Assembly (NCBI GenBank): GCA_938015595.1
Contig: CALLPI010000020.1
Location: 1-64,000, forward strand
Reading direction: 5' to 3'
Origin: an uncultured Saprospiraceae bacterium
GTDB lineage: Bacteria; Bacteroidota; Bacteroidia; Chitinophagales; Saprospiraceae
DNA: 64,000 nucleotides
This document shows positions 42,854 to 53,000 of the stretch, one piece after another. How positions within the stretch are numbered: position 1 is the stretch's first letter; each line of letters starts with the position of its first letter. A model generated the notes under the pieces. The model did not search any database and was not told the origin of the DNA. It was given only the letters and a program-made list of their open reading frames with translations. A program made the translations under genes and the position numbers.

Positions 42854-43991
42854 CATAATCCTCGCCTAACAACTTGGCCTTGTTGTACACTGGGTTGGCA
42901 TACATGTGCAAGAAACTCCGGCAGGCTGTCTCCCTGTCTGCTACAGTAGAGAGTGCTTGATCCATGCGTTCTACAAATGCTCTCTTTTCTTCCTGCGCGT
43001 AGTGCGCGGCGTATCGCTCGGCGCCTTCCAGCAGGTCAACCGCTATGTAGTTGGATGGCCACAACTTGTAGTGGCCAATGATGGCGCGGTCTATAATTTG
43101 GGCCAGGAGCTTGAGCTGCTGATTAGGGGCAGCGTACCGCCTGAGTTCATCCAGTTCGTCATCTAGTACGGCGCCAGCGTAGTAGTGAATGCCTTTTTTC
43201 TGCCCGGTGAGGCCGGCGAGGATGTGCCTCAGGTCTTCATCAGGTGCCTTGGTGTAGGCCTCACCTTTGGCTTGGGCCAAAAATTCGGGCAGCTTGAGGG
43301 CGTCGGTAGGGTCTTGTTCATAAGAGATAGACACCGGCACAATACGCATAGCTTTGAAAAACGAAACCAAGTCGTGGTCGGGAGCGGCCATAGCCAGCAT
43401 CTTCAACACGCCTACATGTGTGAAGTCATTCCCGTCTTTAGCCCTGCCTTCCCGCTGGGAAATCCACACGGAGCGGCGTTCCTGCTGCAGTAGGTGCTGG
43501 ATGTAAGCAGAAAGAGTGCGCGAACTGTCGAGCAATTCGCGCGGAGGAAGATTGCGCCGCACCAGGAAGTTGCGATTGATACGCGCCAGAGCCAGTAAGA
43601 AGGGGTCGCGTACCAGATTGTCGCCAATAGCATAGGCCGTCATAGTTAAGCCATGCTCAAAAAGCAGGAAGTTGAGCAAAGCAGCATCCAGCACAATATC
43701 CCGATGGTTAGAGACGTAAAGATATGGCGTATCGGGTTGCAACAGCTCAAATCCTTCGCTGAACATGCCTTCCGAACTACGGGCTAGCACCCTGCGCAGA
43801 GAGTAATATACAACACGCGCCTGGAAGTCATGAGTGCTGTGTACGGCATCCAGTATCTCAGCTCTTTCCTCCGGGCTTTGCAGGGGGAAGGTATATTCCA
43901 GGTAGGCTTGCATGCGGGGGTCTTGGGCAATGGTGGCCAGGGCGGCATGCACCTCGTGGTCGTGATATGGGCGTATGGCTTCAAAGTTCAT
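42846..43991 (-). CDS. PlsC-like glycerol acyltransferase family protein
   Basis: 381 aa. The acyltransferase motif is [20 protein letters not shown], the Bacteroidota variant of the PlsC His-Asp signature. Downstream blocks are FLVRRNLP (substrate arginine region) and [13 protein letters not shown] (the equivalent of the EGTRS block). The C-terminal ~150 residues are specific to this subfamily. It is probably a membrane-associated acyltransferase in phospholipid synthesis or acyl transfer; the exact acceptor is unknown. Minus strand, overlapping the dnaJ stop by 8 bases, with its own promoter candidate at 44049-44076. Confidence 0.82.
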   Translation of the reverse strand: MNFEAIRPYHDHEVHAALATIAQDPRMQAYLEYTFPLQSPEERAEILDAVHSTHDFQARVVYYSLRRVLARSSEGMFSEGFELLQPDTPYLYVSNHRDIVLDAALLNFLLFEHGLTMTAYAIGDNLVRDPFLLALARINRNFLVRRNLPPRELLDSSRTLSAYIQHLLQQERRSVWISQREGRAKDGNDFTHVGVLKMLAMAAPDHDLVSFFKAMRIVPVSISYEQDPTDALKLPEFLAQAKGEAYTKAPDEDLRHILAGLTGQKKGIHYYAGAVLDDELDELRRYAAPNQQLKLLAQIIDRAIIGHYKLWPSNYIAVDLLEGAERYAAHYAQEEKRAFVERMDQALSTVADRETACRSFLHMYANPVYNKAKLLGEDYAI

Positions 43992-44048
43992 TGATCAGCA
44001 AGAGATTTGAGTGAAGCAGGTATTTTTTCCATTCAATGCGCAACGATG

Positions 44049-44076
44049 CAAACTTACGCTGTTATTTCTGAACAAA
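44049..44076 (-). promoter_or_regulatory. Candidate promoter of the acyltransferase gene
   Basis: On the minus strand, TTTG (44076-44073), a 16-base spacer, and a perfect -7 box TAAGTTTG (44056-44049). The spacer is one base shorter than usual. The start would be near 44043, about 50 bases before the ATG. Confidence 0.35.
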
Positions 44077-44110
44077 GCTGCCACAGCTATAACTGCCCTC
44101 TGCAAAGAGC

Positions 44111-44140
44111 ACCCCGTTTTTAAGGGCTTGTCGGGGTTTT
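44111..44140. terminator. Weak terminator-like hairpin
   Basis: ACCCCG (44111-44116) and CGGGGT (44132-44137) form a 6-bp stem with a 15-base loop, followed on the plus strand by four T residues (44137-44140). It lies downstream of the deacetylase-like gene, which reads on the minus strand and so would need the T-tract on the other side. Weak candidate only. Confidence 0.25.
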
Positions 44141-44209
44141 ATGATTGAGCGAAGGCAAGCCAATTGGTGCCCCTTCCAATAGGTGTTTTAAGTTTGCCAA
44201 TCTGCTGTT

Positions 44210-45166
44210 TTATATTCTCCAGTATTGGCTCAGAAAGGACATGGCGGCGTTAGCCCTGATTTCGTATTCTTCCCACACGCGCAGGCTGGAGGAGGTTTCT
44301 GGCTCTGGGTACGGCGCAGGTTCGCCGTTGATGCCGGCCAGGAAGTTGTAGACACTGTTGTGCAGCCACTCTAGGTTGTAGCCTCCTTCCAGTGTAGCAA
44401 ACAGCCGGGGGAAGTGCTCGGCCAGCATCCGACCAATTTTGTAAAAGCCCGTAGCGGAGGCATTGAGTTGCAGCAAAAGGTCGTATTGATGAGCGTCAAA
44501 GCCAGCAGAAATAGCTACCACATCGGGTTGAAATTGCTCTGCTATGGGCATGAAGCGTTGCACAGCATTCAGGAAAATATCGTCGGCAGCACCAGGCGGC
44601 AGCGGTACATTCACTGTGAAGCCGCGCCCCTTGCCCTGCCCGATTGCCTCCACAAAGCCATGCCCCGGGAATGCCGGATATTGGTGAATAGACCAGTACA
44701 TGACTTGGTCATCTTCATAGAAAATTTCGGAAGTGCCGTCGCCCAGGTGTCCATCGAAGTCAAATATGAGCACTCGTTTGCCTTCATTTCGCAATTTCAT
44801 GGCGGCAATGGCCACATTGTTAAACAGGCAGAAACCGGAAGCCCGATTGGGGTAGGCGTGATGCCCCGGTGGGCGCACTAAGGCAAAATCTCCACTGTCG
44901 GCTGCTGCGATGGTAGCACCTGCTGCATACAAAGCTGCTGCAAAGCTACCCGGCGAGGTCATAGTATCTGCATCCAAGTGGGCACTGTTGCGGCAGGCCT
45001 CGCGCACTTTGTCAATATAGCGCGGGGTGTGCACCAACTCCAGGTACGGCTCGCCGTCCCAAAGTGCGCTTTGTGGCGTATGGGCAAACAGTTGCAAGCG
45101 ACGTACATTTTCTGGGTGCATACCGGTATCATGCTCAAGGCATATTGGATGATAGAGGAGTTTCAT
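44210..45166 (-). CDS. Histone deacetylase-like zinc hydrolase
   Basis: 318 aa. Class II/acetoin-utilisation-type arginase/deacetylase fold. The His dyad is in LVRPPGHHAY. The zinc ligands are in DFDGHLGDGTS (D and H) and SAGFDAH (D). Catalytic Tyr is in LEGGYNLEWL. The second His of the usual DxHHGxGT is Leu here, but the metal ligands are kept. Bacterial members deacetylate acetylpolyamines, acetyl-lysine or other small amides; the substrate is not evident. I chose ATG 45166 (MKLLYHPICLEHDTG), the family N-terminus, rather than an upstream 15-codon extension. Single gene on the minus strand. Confidence 0.9.
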   Translation of the reverse strand: MKLLYHPICLEHDTGMHPENVRRLQLFAHTPQSALWDGEPYLELVHTPRYIDKVREACRNSAHLDADTMTSPGSFAAALYAAGATIAAADSGDFALVRPPGHHAYPNRASGFCLFNNVAIAAMKLRNEGKRVLIFDFDGHLGDGTSEIFYEDDQVMYWSIHQYPAFPGHGFVEAIGQGKGRGFTVNVPLPPGAADDIFLNAVQRFMPIAEQFQPDVVAISAGFDAHQYDLLLQLNASATGFYKIGRMLAEHFPRLFATLEGGYNLEWLHNSVYNFLAGINGEPAPYPEPETSSSLRVWEEYEIRANAAMSFLSQYWRI

Positions 45167-45559
45167 GTATTCAGCGCGTTGATTTTTGCATGGCTTTATT
45201 AAGCGCCCCAAAGATTAAACAACCTCCTCCACCAACTTTTTGAGACTGTTGACGCCGCAACAAAAGCCAATAAATACAAGTTTATGTTAAGTGATATTGA
45301 GAACAAACTTACACAGAAAACCTGAGACCAAGTAAAAACGGAATAAAAATCTGTTCGCCTGAAACAATCGCGTTGCCCGAGCCTGCTCCAAAGGATTAGC
45401 CCGGCAGAAACGGCTACATACATAAAATTCGCCAGACAAAAAGAAGGTGCTGATCTTCGGTATATAATTACCCGCCTTTTTGCTTTTGCCCTTTCGCTTC
45501 TTTTGCATATGCTCGGCGTTTAGCGTCGAATCCCTACCTTTGTTGCCCAATTGATGTCT
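45167..45559. other. Intergenic region between divergent deacetylase-like and obg genes
   Basis: About 390 AT-rich bases with no supported gene. A perfect -7 box TACCTTTG lies at 45535-45542, which would start transcription within about ten bases of the obg ATG. No -33 TTTG is at the proper distance. A 74-codon minus-strand frame at 45199-45423 has no recognisable family. Confidence 0.45.
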
Positions 45560-46606
45560 ATGGCCGAGCAAAACTTCGTGGACTACGTCAAAATCTGTTG
45601 TCGCTCTGGTGCCGGCGGCGCGGGGTCTGTACACTTTCTGCGCGACCGCTACACCGTCAAAGGTGGCCCTGATGGCGGCGATGGCGGGCGCGGTGGGCAC
45701 ATCATCTTGCGTGGCAACCGCAACGTGTGGACGCTCCTGTCGCTCAAGTATCGCAAGCACGTCATTGCCGGTAAGGGCGGTGACGGCGGCGGCAACCACC
45801 GCTCCGGCGCATATGGCGAAGACGTGTGGCTGGATGTGCCCCTGGGCACAGTGGCTAAAGATGCTGAAACCGGCGAGGTGCATTTCGAAATCACCCGCCA
45901 CGGCGAAGAGCGCATTTTGGTGCCCGGCGGGCGCGGCGGCCTCGGCAATGCCCACTTCAAATCACCCACGAACCAAGCGCCCCGATATGCCCAACCTGGT
46001 GAGCCTGGCCGCGAAGAGTGGAAAATCCTGGAACTCAAAGTACTCGCCGATGTAGGGCTGGTAGGATTTCCCAATGCCGGCAAGTCCACTCTGCTCTCAG
46101 TAATGACAGCTGCCAAGCCCGAAATCGCTGATTACCCATTTACTACGCTTGTACCTAACCTCGGCATGGTGCAATACCGCGACAGCCGCTCCTTTGTCAT
46201 GGCCGATATTCCCGGTATTATCGAGAACGCCCACCTCGGCAAGGGGCTAGGGCATCGCTTTCTGCGGCACATTGAGCGCAACGCCGCGCTGCTCTTCATG
46301 ATTCCCTGCGATGCTGACGATATTGCTGGCGTTTATCGCATACTACTCCACGAACTTGACATGTACAATCCCGAACTTCTGGACAAACCCCGCTTGCTGG
46401 CCATCACCAAATGCGACCTTATTGATACGGAAATGCAGCAACTCCTCCGCCCCGAACTCCCTGCCGATGTTCCGCACATCTTCATCTCGGCCATCACCGG
46501 CCAAGGCATTCCGCAACTCAAAGACATGCTCTGGGAAATCGTTAGCGCTGGTATGCCTCATGAAGAGGATACCTCTGCCGACGACCGCCCCCTCAATGCA
46601 CTATAA
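45560..46606 (+). CDS. obg: Obg/CgtA GTPase
   Basis: 348-aa essential GTPase involved in late 50S ribosome assembly and stress signalling. The N-terminal Gly-rich Obg domain (about 1-158) includes [12 protein letters not shown] and [16 protein letters not shown]. The G domain has G1 GFPNAGKST (169-177), G3 DIPG (216-219) and G4 TKCD (283-286). The C-terminus ends after a short acidic tail. I chose ATG 45560 ([12 protein letters not shown]), the usual family start; ATG 45554 would add two residues. It overlaps the convergent MBL-fold gene by 6 bases at the 3' end. Confidence 0.95.
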   Translation: MAEQNFVDYVKICCRSGAGGAGSVHFLRDRYTVKGGPDGGDGGRGGHIILRGNRNVWTLLSLKYRKHVIAGKGGDGGGNHRSGAYGEDVWLDVPLGTVAKDAETGEVHFEITRHGEERILVPGGRGGLGNAHFKSPTNQAPRYAQPGEPGREEWKILELKVLADVGLVGFPNAGKSTLLSVMTAAKPEIADYPFTTLVPNLGMVQYRDSRSFVMADIPGIIENAHLGKGLGHRFLRHIERNAALLFMIPCDADDIAGVYRILLHELDMYNPELLDKPRLLAITKCDLIDTEMQQLLRPELPADVPHIFISAITGQGIPQLKDMLWEIVSAGMPHEEDTSADDRPLNAL

Positions 46607-47239
46607 AAACGGATTGTGCACCCGTTCAAACCCGATACTGGTAGCCGTGCCATGCCCTGGATACACGCGTACATCGTCGCCCAGAGGAAAAAGCTTGCCC
46701 TTGATGCTGGCAATGAGCACATCGAAATGCCCGCCGGGAAAATCCGTGCGGCCAATGCTGCCGTAAAACAGTACATCGCCACAGATGATGAAGCGGTCAG
46801 CCTCGCAAAAAAACGTTACGCTGCCTGGCGAATGCCCTGGCGTGTGCAGCACCTTCAAGCAAGTATGGCCAAAGGTCACCAACGTTCCTTCTTCGAGATA
46901 GCGCCCCGGCATGGGCGACGGCTCTGGTCGTGGCAAACCGTACATTGCACACATCTGTGGCACGGCTTGTAGTATGGGGAGGTCGTCGCGGTGTATCTCC
47001 AAATCCAGCGCGTAGGTGTTGGCTACGAAAGCATTGCCAAACACGTGGTCCAGGTGGCAGTGGGTATTGAGTAGCCGCACCGGTCGTAGATGGCGTCGGG
47101 CTATCTCGGTGGCCAGTTCGTCTCGTTCTGCCGGGCTGTGGCAGCCGGGGTCTATAATCACGCACTCCCCAGTATCGTCGTACACGAGGTAGGTGTTTTC
47201 GGAAAAGTCGTTGAACACCAATTGTACAATCTCTGCCAT
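46601..47239 (-). CDS. Metallo-beta-lactamase-fold hydrolase, glyoxalase II-like
   Basis: 212 aa. The metal motif THCHLDH (58-64) is followed by the further ligands His in HTPGHSPGS, Asp in [15 protein letters not shown], and His in [11 protein letters not shown]. The short length, without the glyoxalase II C-terminal helical domain, places it in the YcbL/GloB-like subfamily of thioester or small-molecule hydrolases. Cytoplasmic. Minus strand; a perfect -7 box TACCTTTG (47270-47263) lies 24 bases before its ATG, without a clear -33 element. Confidence 0.9.
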   Translation of the reverse strand: MAEIVQLVFNDFSENTYLVYDDTGECVIIDPGCHSPAERDELATEIARRHLRPVRLLNTHCHLDHVFGNAFVANTYALDLEIHRDDLPILQAVPQMCAMYGLPRPEPSPMPGRYLEEGTLVTFGHTCLKVLHTPGHSPGSVTFFCEADRFIICGDVLFYGSIGRTDFPGGHFDVLIASIKGKLFPLGDDVRVYPGHGTATSIGFERVHNPFL

Positions 47240-47315
47240 GAGTTGCGGTTTGATTTCCTCGGCAAAGGTAGCACTCTAAATTTCCCTTCGGTAGTCTTAG
47301 CCTTTGTATTATCGC

Positions 47316-49757
47316 TTAAAATTCTACTTGCAAGCCTACCAGGAAGTTGGTGCCGGCCTGCGGGAAGAAACCCTGGTCGAGGGCCAAAGTGCCGTCCAAC
47401 ACATAGCGATACGACCAGCCGTTGGATTCGTATTGAGAGTTGAACAGATTCTGTATCAGTAAGTTGAGGCCGATACGCCGAACTAAGGAAGGCTTTAGGT
47501 AGTACTGCAGGCGCAAATCGCTGAAGGCGTAGGATGCCAGGGTATTGGCGGGGTCGCCGGAGTTGTCGAGAAACTGGCGGCTTACCCACTTGCTCTGGAG
47601 TGTGGCACTGAGCTGGTGCTTGCTCTGTGCATGGCCCAGCGCTTGCCATTGGATTTCTGCATTGCCGATGTGCGCGGGCGAAAAGGCCAGCGGCGTATTC
47701 CGGCGTTCAATGGCTTGCTGCCCCGTCCAGTTAAAGTCAGCATTGTATGCGTCCACATACTCGGTGAAGGCCTGTACGCGGTTGTGGCTCAGGGTATATT
47801 GAGCGCCCAGTTTAAGCTTTTGCCAGGGGCTGTATTCGGCCATGAGTTCAAGCCCCATGCGGTAGCTTCGATCTACGTTGATGCGAATGTATTCGCCTAC
47901 CTGATTAATCTGCCCATTCACCACGAGCTGGTTGCGGTAATACATATGGTAGGCATTGACTGCCAGAGCGCCCTTGGAGCCTACCCGCTGATATCCTATT
48001 TCTGTGTTGTAGAGGCGCTCGGGCAATGGGCGCTGATCGGGCGTATTTTGGGTGTAATCGTTGCGGTTGGGTTCGCGGCTACCCATAGCAAAGGAGGCAT
48101 ATGCCTGGGCGCGAGGTCCCAGTTGGTACTGCAAGCCCCACTTGGGGTTGAAAAAGTGCAACGTTACTTGTTGATCTACTTGCGCCAGATCTATGTTGAG
48201 GCCGACAAACTTGTAGCCCACGCGGCGATATTGCAGGTCGAGGTAAGTATCCAGGTGGGCACCTAGGCGATAATTCCATTTGTGATAGAGGTTGAAATCG
48301 GTTTTGCGGGCATCATTCTCATAATAGCGGTAGCCTTTGGGCAAGTCAGCAGCCAGTTGTGCCCAAACCACCTCGCCGAAGTGCAGCCCTTGATAAATAC
48401 TATATGCACCGCCTAGAGTAGCCTCGGCGCGACGGTCCTTGCTGCGCCAAGTCAGATTATATACGCTGCCGTAGAAGTGATTGTCGAGCCAGAGGCGTCG
48501 GATGAGGTCGGTTTGCAGTACGGTGTCACCACCGGCTATCCAGTTGGGTATGCCGTAGCTGCTAAAGTACTGACTGGCCTTGTACTGTTCGTAGTATCCA
48601 GCGCCGCGAGTGTAATGCAAGGCTAAATTTAGATTCCACTCGGGATGTAGCTGCAGGTTGTGTATGAGGTGGTAGTGTGTTTGGCGGTAGTTGTCTGTTT
48701 CGTTATCGTAAGGTTCGCCGGGGCGCTCCGTACCGGCGGGGTTAAACCGTCGCAGTAAGGGGTCTTTGAGGTTCTCTTTAGGTACGCCATACCAAGCCTG
48801 GTAGGTGCGCTCGCTGCCAGAGAAGATATTGATTTTGGTAAGACTGCGCTTTCCGACTCGCCCGGCAGAGATGAACCAAGAGCGCAGATCAGCAGAGGCG
48901 CGGTCAATGTAGCCGTCGGAGGTAATGTGCGACAGCCTTCCTTCAATACTGAACCCGCTGCCCAGCCGCCCGCTGCCAAATTGTACAGTGCGCCGAAGCG
49001 TATTGAACGAGCCGGCGTTCAGTATTACCGAGGCATAGGGTTCGGCAGCCAGATGGTTGGTTTGTAGGTTGATGGTGGCGCCAAAAGCACCTGCGCCATT
49101 GGTAGAAGCGCCCACACCACGCTGAATCTGCACGTTGTCCACTGAACTTAGCAAGTCGGGCATATTCACCCAGAAGACCAATTGAGACTCGGCATCGTTG
49201 ACGGGAATACCATTGATGGTGACGTTGATGCGGGAAGCATCGCTGCCGCGGATACGAATGCCTGTGTAGCCTATGCCGGCACCGGCATCGGAGGTTTCTA
49301 CCGCAGAGGGTGTCCAGCGGAAGAGATAGGGGGCGTCCAACCCCTGATTCTGCTGGGTGATGTAGGTTTTGGAAATCACAGCATAAGTCATGGGGGTGCG
49401 CTCAGTGGCGCGGGTGGCGCGCACAATGAGCGGTTCCATGGTCACGCCTGCCATGCTCAGGCTGAAGTTGACCTCGAGCGACGTCGTGCCTTGCTCCACG
49501 ACAATACGCTGCTGGCGGGTTTCGTAGCCCGTGAAAGATGCAACCAAGGTGTAAGTACCTGGCTTGACATCCTCCAACCGGTAGTAGCCGTTGGCATCTG
49601 TGACTTGCACCGAGGCACTTCCTTCCAGTGCTACATGCGCCCATGCAAGCGGGCTGCCTTCGGTATCGCGCACCTGGCCATAAACAACAGCTTGCGCCGC
49701 GAGCCAGGCAGGCATCATGCAAAACTTACACAGCATTAATGGGAACAATCTCTTCAT
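47316..49757 (-). CDS. TonB-dependent receptor under TPP riboswitch control (probable thiamine transporter)
   Basis: 813-aa outer membrane receptor. A signal peptide (ending AAQ) is followed by a carboxypeptidase-regulatory-like domain (about 23-110, VYGQVRDTEGSPLAWAHVAL). The plug domain (about 120-235) has GIRIRGSDASRINVTINGIP and GVGASTNGAGAFGATINLQT, and a 22-strand-type barrel ends in Phe (VGLQVEF). The TPP riboswitch in its 5' leader shows that expression responds to thiamine pyrophosphate. Bacteroidota use such receptors to import thiamine or its precursors, so this substrate is well supported by context. No inner-membrane thiamine transporter (PnuT) or kinase gene follows; the unit is monocistronic. 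Confidence 0.9.
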   Translation of the reverse strand: MKRLFPLMLCKFCMMPAWLAAQAVVYGQVRDTEGSPLAWAHVALEGSASVQVTDANGYYRLEDVKPGTYTLVASFTGYETRQQRIVVEQGTTSLEVNFSLSMAGVTMEPLIVRATRATERTPMTYAVISKTYITQQNQGLDAPYLFRWTPSAVETSDAGAGIGYTGIRIRGSDASRINVTINGIPVNDAESQLVFWVNMPDLLSSVDNVQIQRGVGASTNGAGAFGATINLQTNHLAAEPYASVILNAGSFNTLRRTVQFGSGRLGSGFSIEGRLSHITSDGYIDRASADLRSWFISAGRVGKRSLTKINIFSGSERTYQAWYGVPKENLKDPLLRRFNPAGTERPGEPYDNETDNYRQTHYHLIHNLQLHPEWNLNLALHYTRGAGYYEQYKASQYFSSYGIPNWIAGGDTVLQTDLIRRLWLDNHFYGSVYNLTWRSKDRRAEATLGGAYSIYQGLHFGEVVWAQLAADLPKGYRYYENDARKTDFNLYHKWNYRLGAHLDTYLDLQYRRVGYKFVGLNIDLAQVDQQVTLHFFNPKWGLQYQLGPRAQAYASFAMGSREPNRNDYTQNTPDQRPLPERLYNTEIGYQRVGSKGALAVNAYHMYYRNQLVVNGQINQVGEYIRINVDRSYRMGLELMAEYSPWQKLKLGAQYTLSHNRVQAFTEYVDAYNADFNWTGQQAIERRNTPLAFSPAHIGNAEIQWQALGHAQSKHQLSATLQSKWVSRQFLDNSGDPANTLASYAFSDLRLQYYLKPSLVRRIGLNLLIQNLFNSQYESNGWSYRYVLDGTLALDQGFFPQAGTNFLVGLQVEF

Positions 49758-49845
49758 AACTGCAATTGAAATTACGGTGAACTAAAAATACACCGCCCCA
49801 GGGGCAAAGCGACTCGCATAAAAAGCAAGCCTCTTTTCGCGCAGT

Positions 49846-49942
49846 TTCCCTTCTCGGCATTACCCGGGCAGGTTCCTGTTTCGCCCGCGAAAGCGAAACA
49901 AAGGGTATGATCTCAGCCGCCGCAGCGGCACCCCTGAAGAGA
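49846..49942 (-). ncRNA. TPP riboswitch (THI element)
   Basis: Read on the minus strand, the leader has all hallmarks in order: CAGGGGTGC (near 49935), GCGGCTGAGA, ATACCCTTTG, a variable GC-rich hairpin (TTTCGC...GCGAAA), GAACCTG, GGTAATGCC and AGAAGGGAAAC (to about 49846). These are the conserved thi-box elements binding thiamine pyrophosphate. It ends about 90 bases before the ATG of the TonB receptor at 49757, leaving room for an expression platform that sequesters translation or terminates transcription; I could not settle which. Confidence 0.93.
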
Positions 49943-49949
49943 TGTGCAG

Positions 49950-49957
49950 CAAAGGTA
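49950..49957 (-). promoter_or_regulatory. -7 promoter box for the riboswitch transcript
   Basis: TACCTTTG on the minus strand, a perfect match to TAnnTTTG, lies 8-10 bases upstream of the riboswitch's first conserved bases. A transcript starting here would begin almost exactly with the aptamer. No TTTG at the ideal -33 distance was found. Confidence 0.5.
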
Positions 49958-50037
49958 CAAAGAAAAAACTATATGTTGAATATACCCCAAAGCAAATGCG
50001 CACATCCTCCCGCTCTTTCTCCATATCTTTGTGCGCC

Positions 50038-53000
50038 GTGAGCAACCTCCAAACATTACTCGACCAATACTGCTACGACAAGCGCACTCAACGCCTGCTT
50101 CAATCTCTGCAGGCACAGCCTCGGGCGCACGTGCTGCTAAGCGGCGTCAGCTCCGGGCAGATCGCCGTACTCCTGGCTGCCGCCTGGCAGGCACAGCCGC
50201 GTACTATGCTGTTGGTAGCCGCCGACAAAGAGCAAGCTGCCTACCTACAAAATGACTTAACAGGGCTGCTGGCGCCTCAAACCATTCACTTTTTTCCCGA
50301 TTCTTTCAAGCGGCCTCAGTATTTTGAAGAACTCAATGCCACCCAAATCCTCCAGCGCGCCGAAACCGTAAACCGTCTGGCCGAAGTGGAAAGCACCCGC
50401 CGCCGGAAGGTCATCGTCTCCTATCCCGAAGCGCTCATGGAGCAGGTGGTGTCGTCTCGGGCACTCGAAGCCGCGCGCATAGACATCCGCCAGGGCGAGC
50501 GCCTCAACGTGGACACCATGATCGAGATCCTGGTGGAGCACGGCTTTAGCCGGGAGGATTTCGTGTTTGAGCCAGGGCAGTTTTCCGTACGTGGCGGCAT
50601 TGTGGACATCTTCTCCTACAGCCACGAAGAGCCATACCGCATCGAACTTTTCGACGATGAGGTAGAAAGCATTCGCTCCTTCAATCCATTGACCCAGCTC
50701 TCTACCCAGCGCATGGAGCGGGTATCCATTGTGCCCAACATACACTCCCGCTTCAGCAAGGAGCAAAAAGTACCCTTTTTTGAGGTGCTGCCTGACGACA
50801 CCCTGTGCTGGGTGTATGAGGCTGTGCAGTTGCCAGCACAGTTGCAGAGCTGGGAGGAGAAGTCGAAAGCGCGCGTAGCCGCGATTTCTCAATTTGACGA
50901 GTCTGAGTTGGCGGCACTCTTTCGCGATGGGGCCTTTCTCACGGCAGCGCAAGTGATACAGTACCTCGAGCAGTTTGCCATGGTGCTGCTGGGAGATGAG
51001 CGGCAGCCATTTAGCGTGCATACTATCATCCCATACCATACCAGGCCGCAACCCAGTTTCAACAAGCAGTTCAACCTGCTCATCGAAGACCTTCAGGAGA
51101 ATGCCCGCCGCGGTATTCGCAACTATCTTTTTACAGACAACCCCCGCCAGGTAGAGCGCTTCTACACCATCTTTGAAGACTTGCATGCCGACGTACAGTT
51201 TTACCCTATCACCTGCGCCATTCATGCCGGCTTTGTGGACCCCGACCTCAAGGTGGCCTGCTATACCGACCACCAGATATTCGAGCGATTTCACCGCTAC
51301 AAGCTCAAACAGGGTTACACCAAAGAAATGGCGCTCAATGTGCGTATGCTCAATGAATTGCAGCCTGGTGACTTCGTCACCCACATTGATCACGGCATCG
51401 GGCGTTTCTCCGGCCTGGAAAAACTCAACATCAACGGCCATATCCAGGAGGCGGTGCGTCTGGTGTACAAGAATAACGATCTGCTCTACGTCAGTATCAA
51501 CTCTCTGCACAAAATAGCCAAATACACCGGCAAAGACGGCACGCCGCCCGCTCTGTACAAGCTCGGCTCCGATGCCTGGAAAAACCTCAAAGCCAAGACC
51601 AAAAAGAAAGTCAAGAACATTGCCAAAGAACTCATTCAACTCTACGCCAAGCGCAAAGCTTCTCCCGGTTTTGCCTTTGCCCCCGACAACTATCTACAGA
51701 CCGAACTGGAGGCCTCTTTTATTTATGAAGACACCCCCGACCAGCTCAAGTCTACCCTCGAAGTCAAGGAAGACATGCGCAAGCCCTACCCCATGGATCG
51801 CCTCATTTGTGGTGACGTGGGCTTTGGCAAAACCGAAGTGGCGGTACGGGCAGCCTTTAAGGCCATCCTGGACAAAAAACAGGTAGCTGTACTTGTGCCC
51901 ACCACCATACTTGCGCTGCAACACTACAAAACCTTTGCCGGCCGCCTCAAGGAGTTTGGCGTGGCAGTGGACTACCTCAACCGCTTCCGCTCAGCTAAAG
52001 AACGCAAAGACATATTGGAGCGCCTCAAGCAAGGCCAACTCGACCTCATCATCGGCACGCACGCGCTACTATCCAAAGATGTGATTTTCAAAGACTTAGG
52101 GCTGCTTATTGTGGACGAAGAGCAGAAGTTTGGCGTAGCTGCCAAAGAGCGCCTGCGCCATCTCAAAGCCAACGTAGATACCCTCACCCTTACGGCTACG
52201 CCCATACCGCGCACTTTGCAGTTTTCGCTTATGGCCGCCCGCGACCTCTCCGTCATTCGTACACCACCGCCCAATCGCCAGCCTATCCACACAGAGGTGC
52301 GCGTGTTTAGTGAGGCGCTTGTCAGGGAGGCAATTTACTATGAGATCAACCGCGGTGGCCAGGTTTTCTTTGTGCACAACCGCATCAAAACTCTGCCTGA
52401 CATGACGGCCATGCTCCAGCGCCTGTGCCCCGACGTGGAGTTCAAAATGGCGCACGGCCAGATGGAGCCCGAACGCCTGGAAAAAACCTTGGTGGACTTC
52501 ATTGACAAACAGTTCGACGTGCTGGTGTGTACCAACATCATTGAGACCGGCCTGGATATTCCCAACGCCAACACTATGATCATTACCGACGCACACCAGT
52601 TTGGCATGAGCGACCTGCACCAGCTCCGCGGGCGCGTGGGGCGTTCCAACCGCAAGGCCTTTTGCTACCTGCTCAGCCCTCCACTATCCACCCTCACTAC
52701 CGACGCCCGAAAGCGCCTGCGCACCATCGAGGAGTTTTCCGACCTGGGCAGCGGCTTCCAGATTGCCATGCGCGACCTCGACATCCGCGGTGCCGGCAAC
52801 CTCCTCGGTGCCGAACAAAGCGGCTTCATAGCTGACATTGGCTTTGAGACTTTCCAGCGCATTCTCGATGAGGCTATACATGAGCTCAAGGAGAGTGAGT
52901 TCAAAGAACTTTTCCAGGAAGAACTAGCCCAGAACCCTCGCTACGTTAGCGACGTGGTCATTGATACCGACGTGGAAATGCTCATCCCCACCGAATACGT

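Noticed and set aside
44111-44140. Strong terminator for the deacetylase-like gene
   Set aside because: Stem is only 6 bp and the T-tract is on the wrong strand for that gene; kept only as a weak hairpin.
45199-45423. 74-codon minus-strand frame between the deacetylase-like gene and obg
   Set aside because: Hydrophobic but AT-driven composition, overlaps the upstream region of two genes, no family resemblance.
50257-51639. 460-codon minus-strand open frame inside mfd
   Set aside because: Antisense shadow of mfd coding sequence; no family features.
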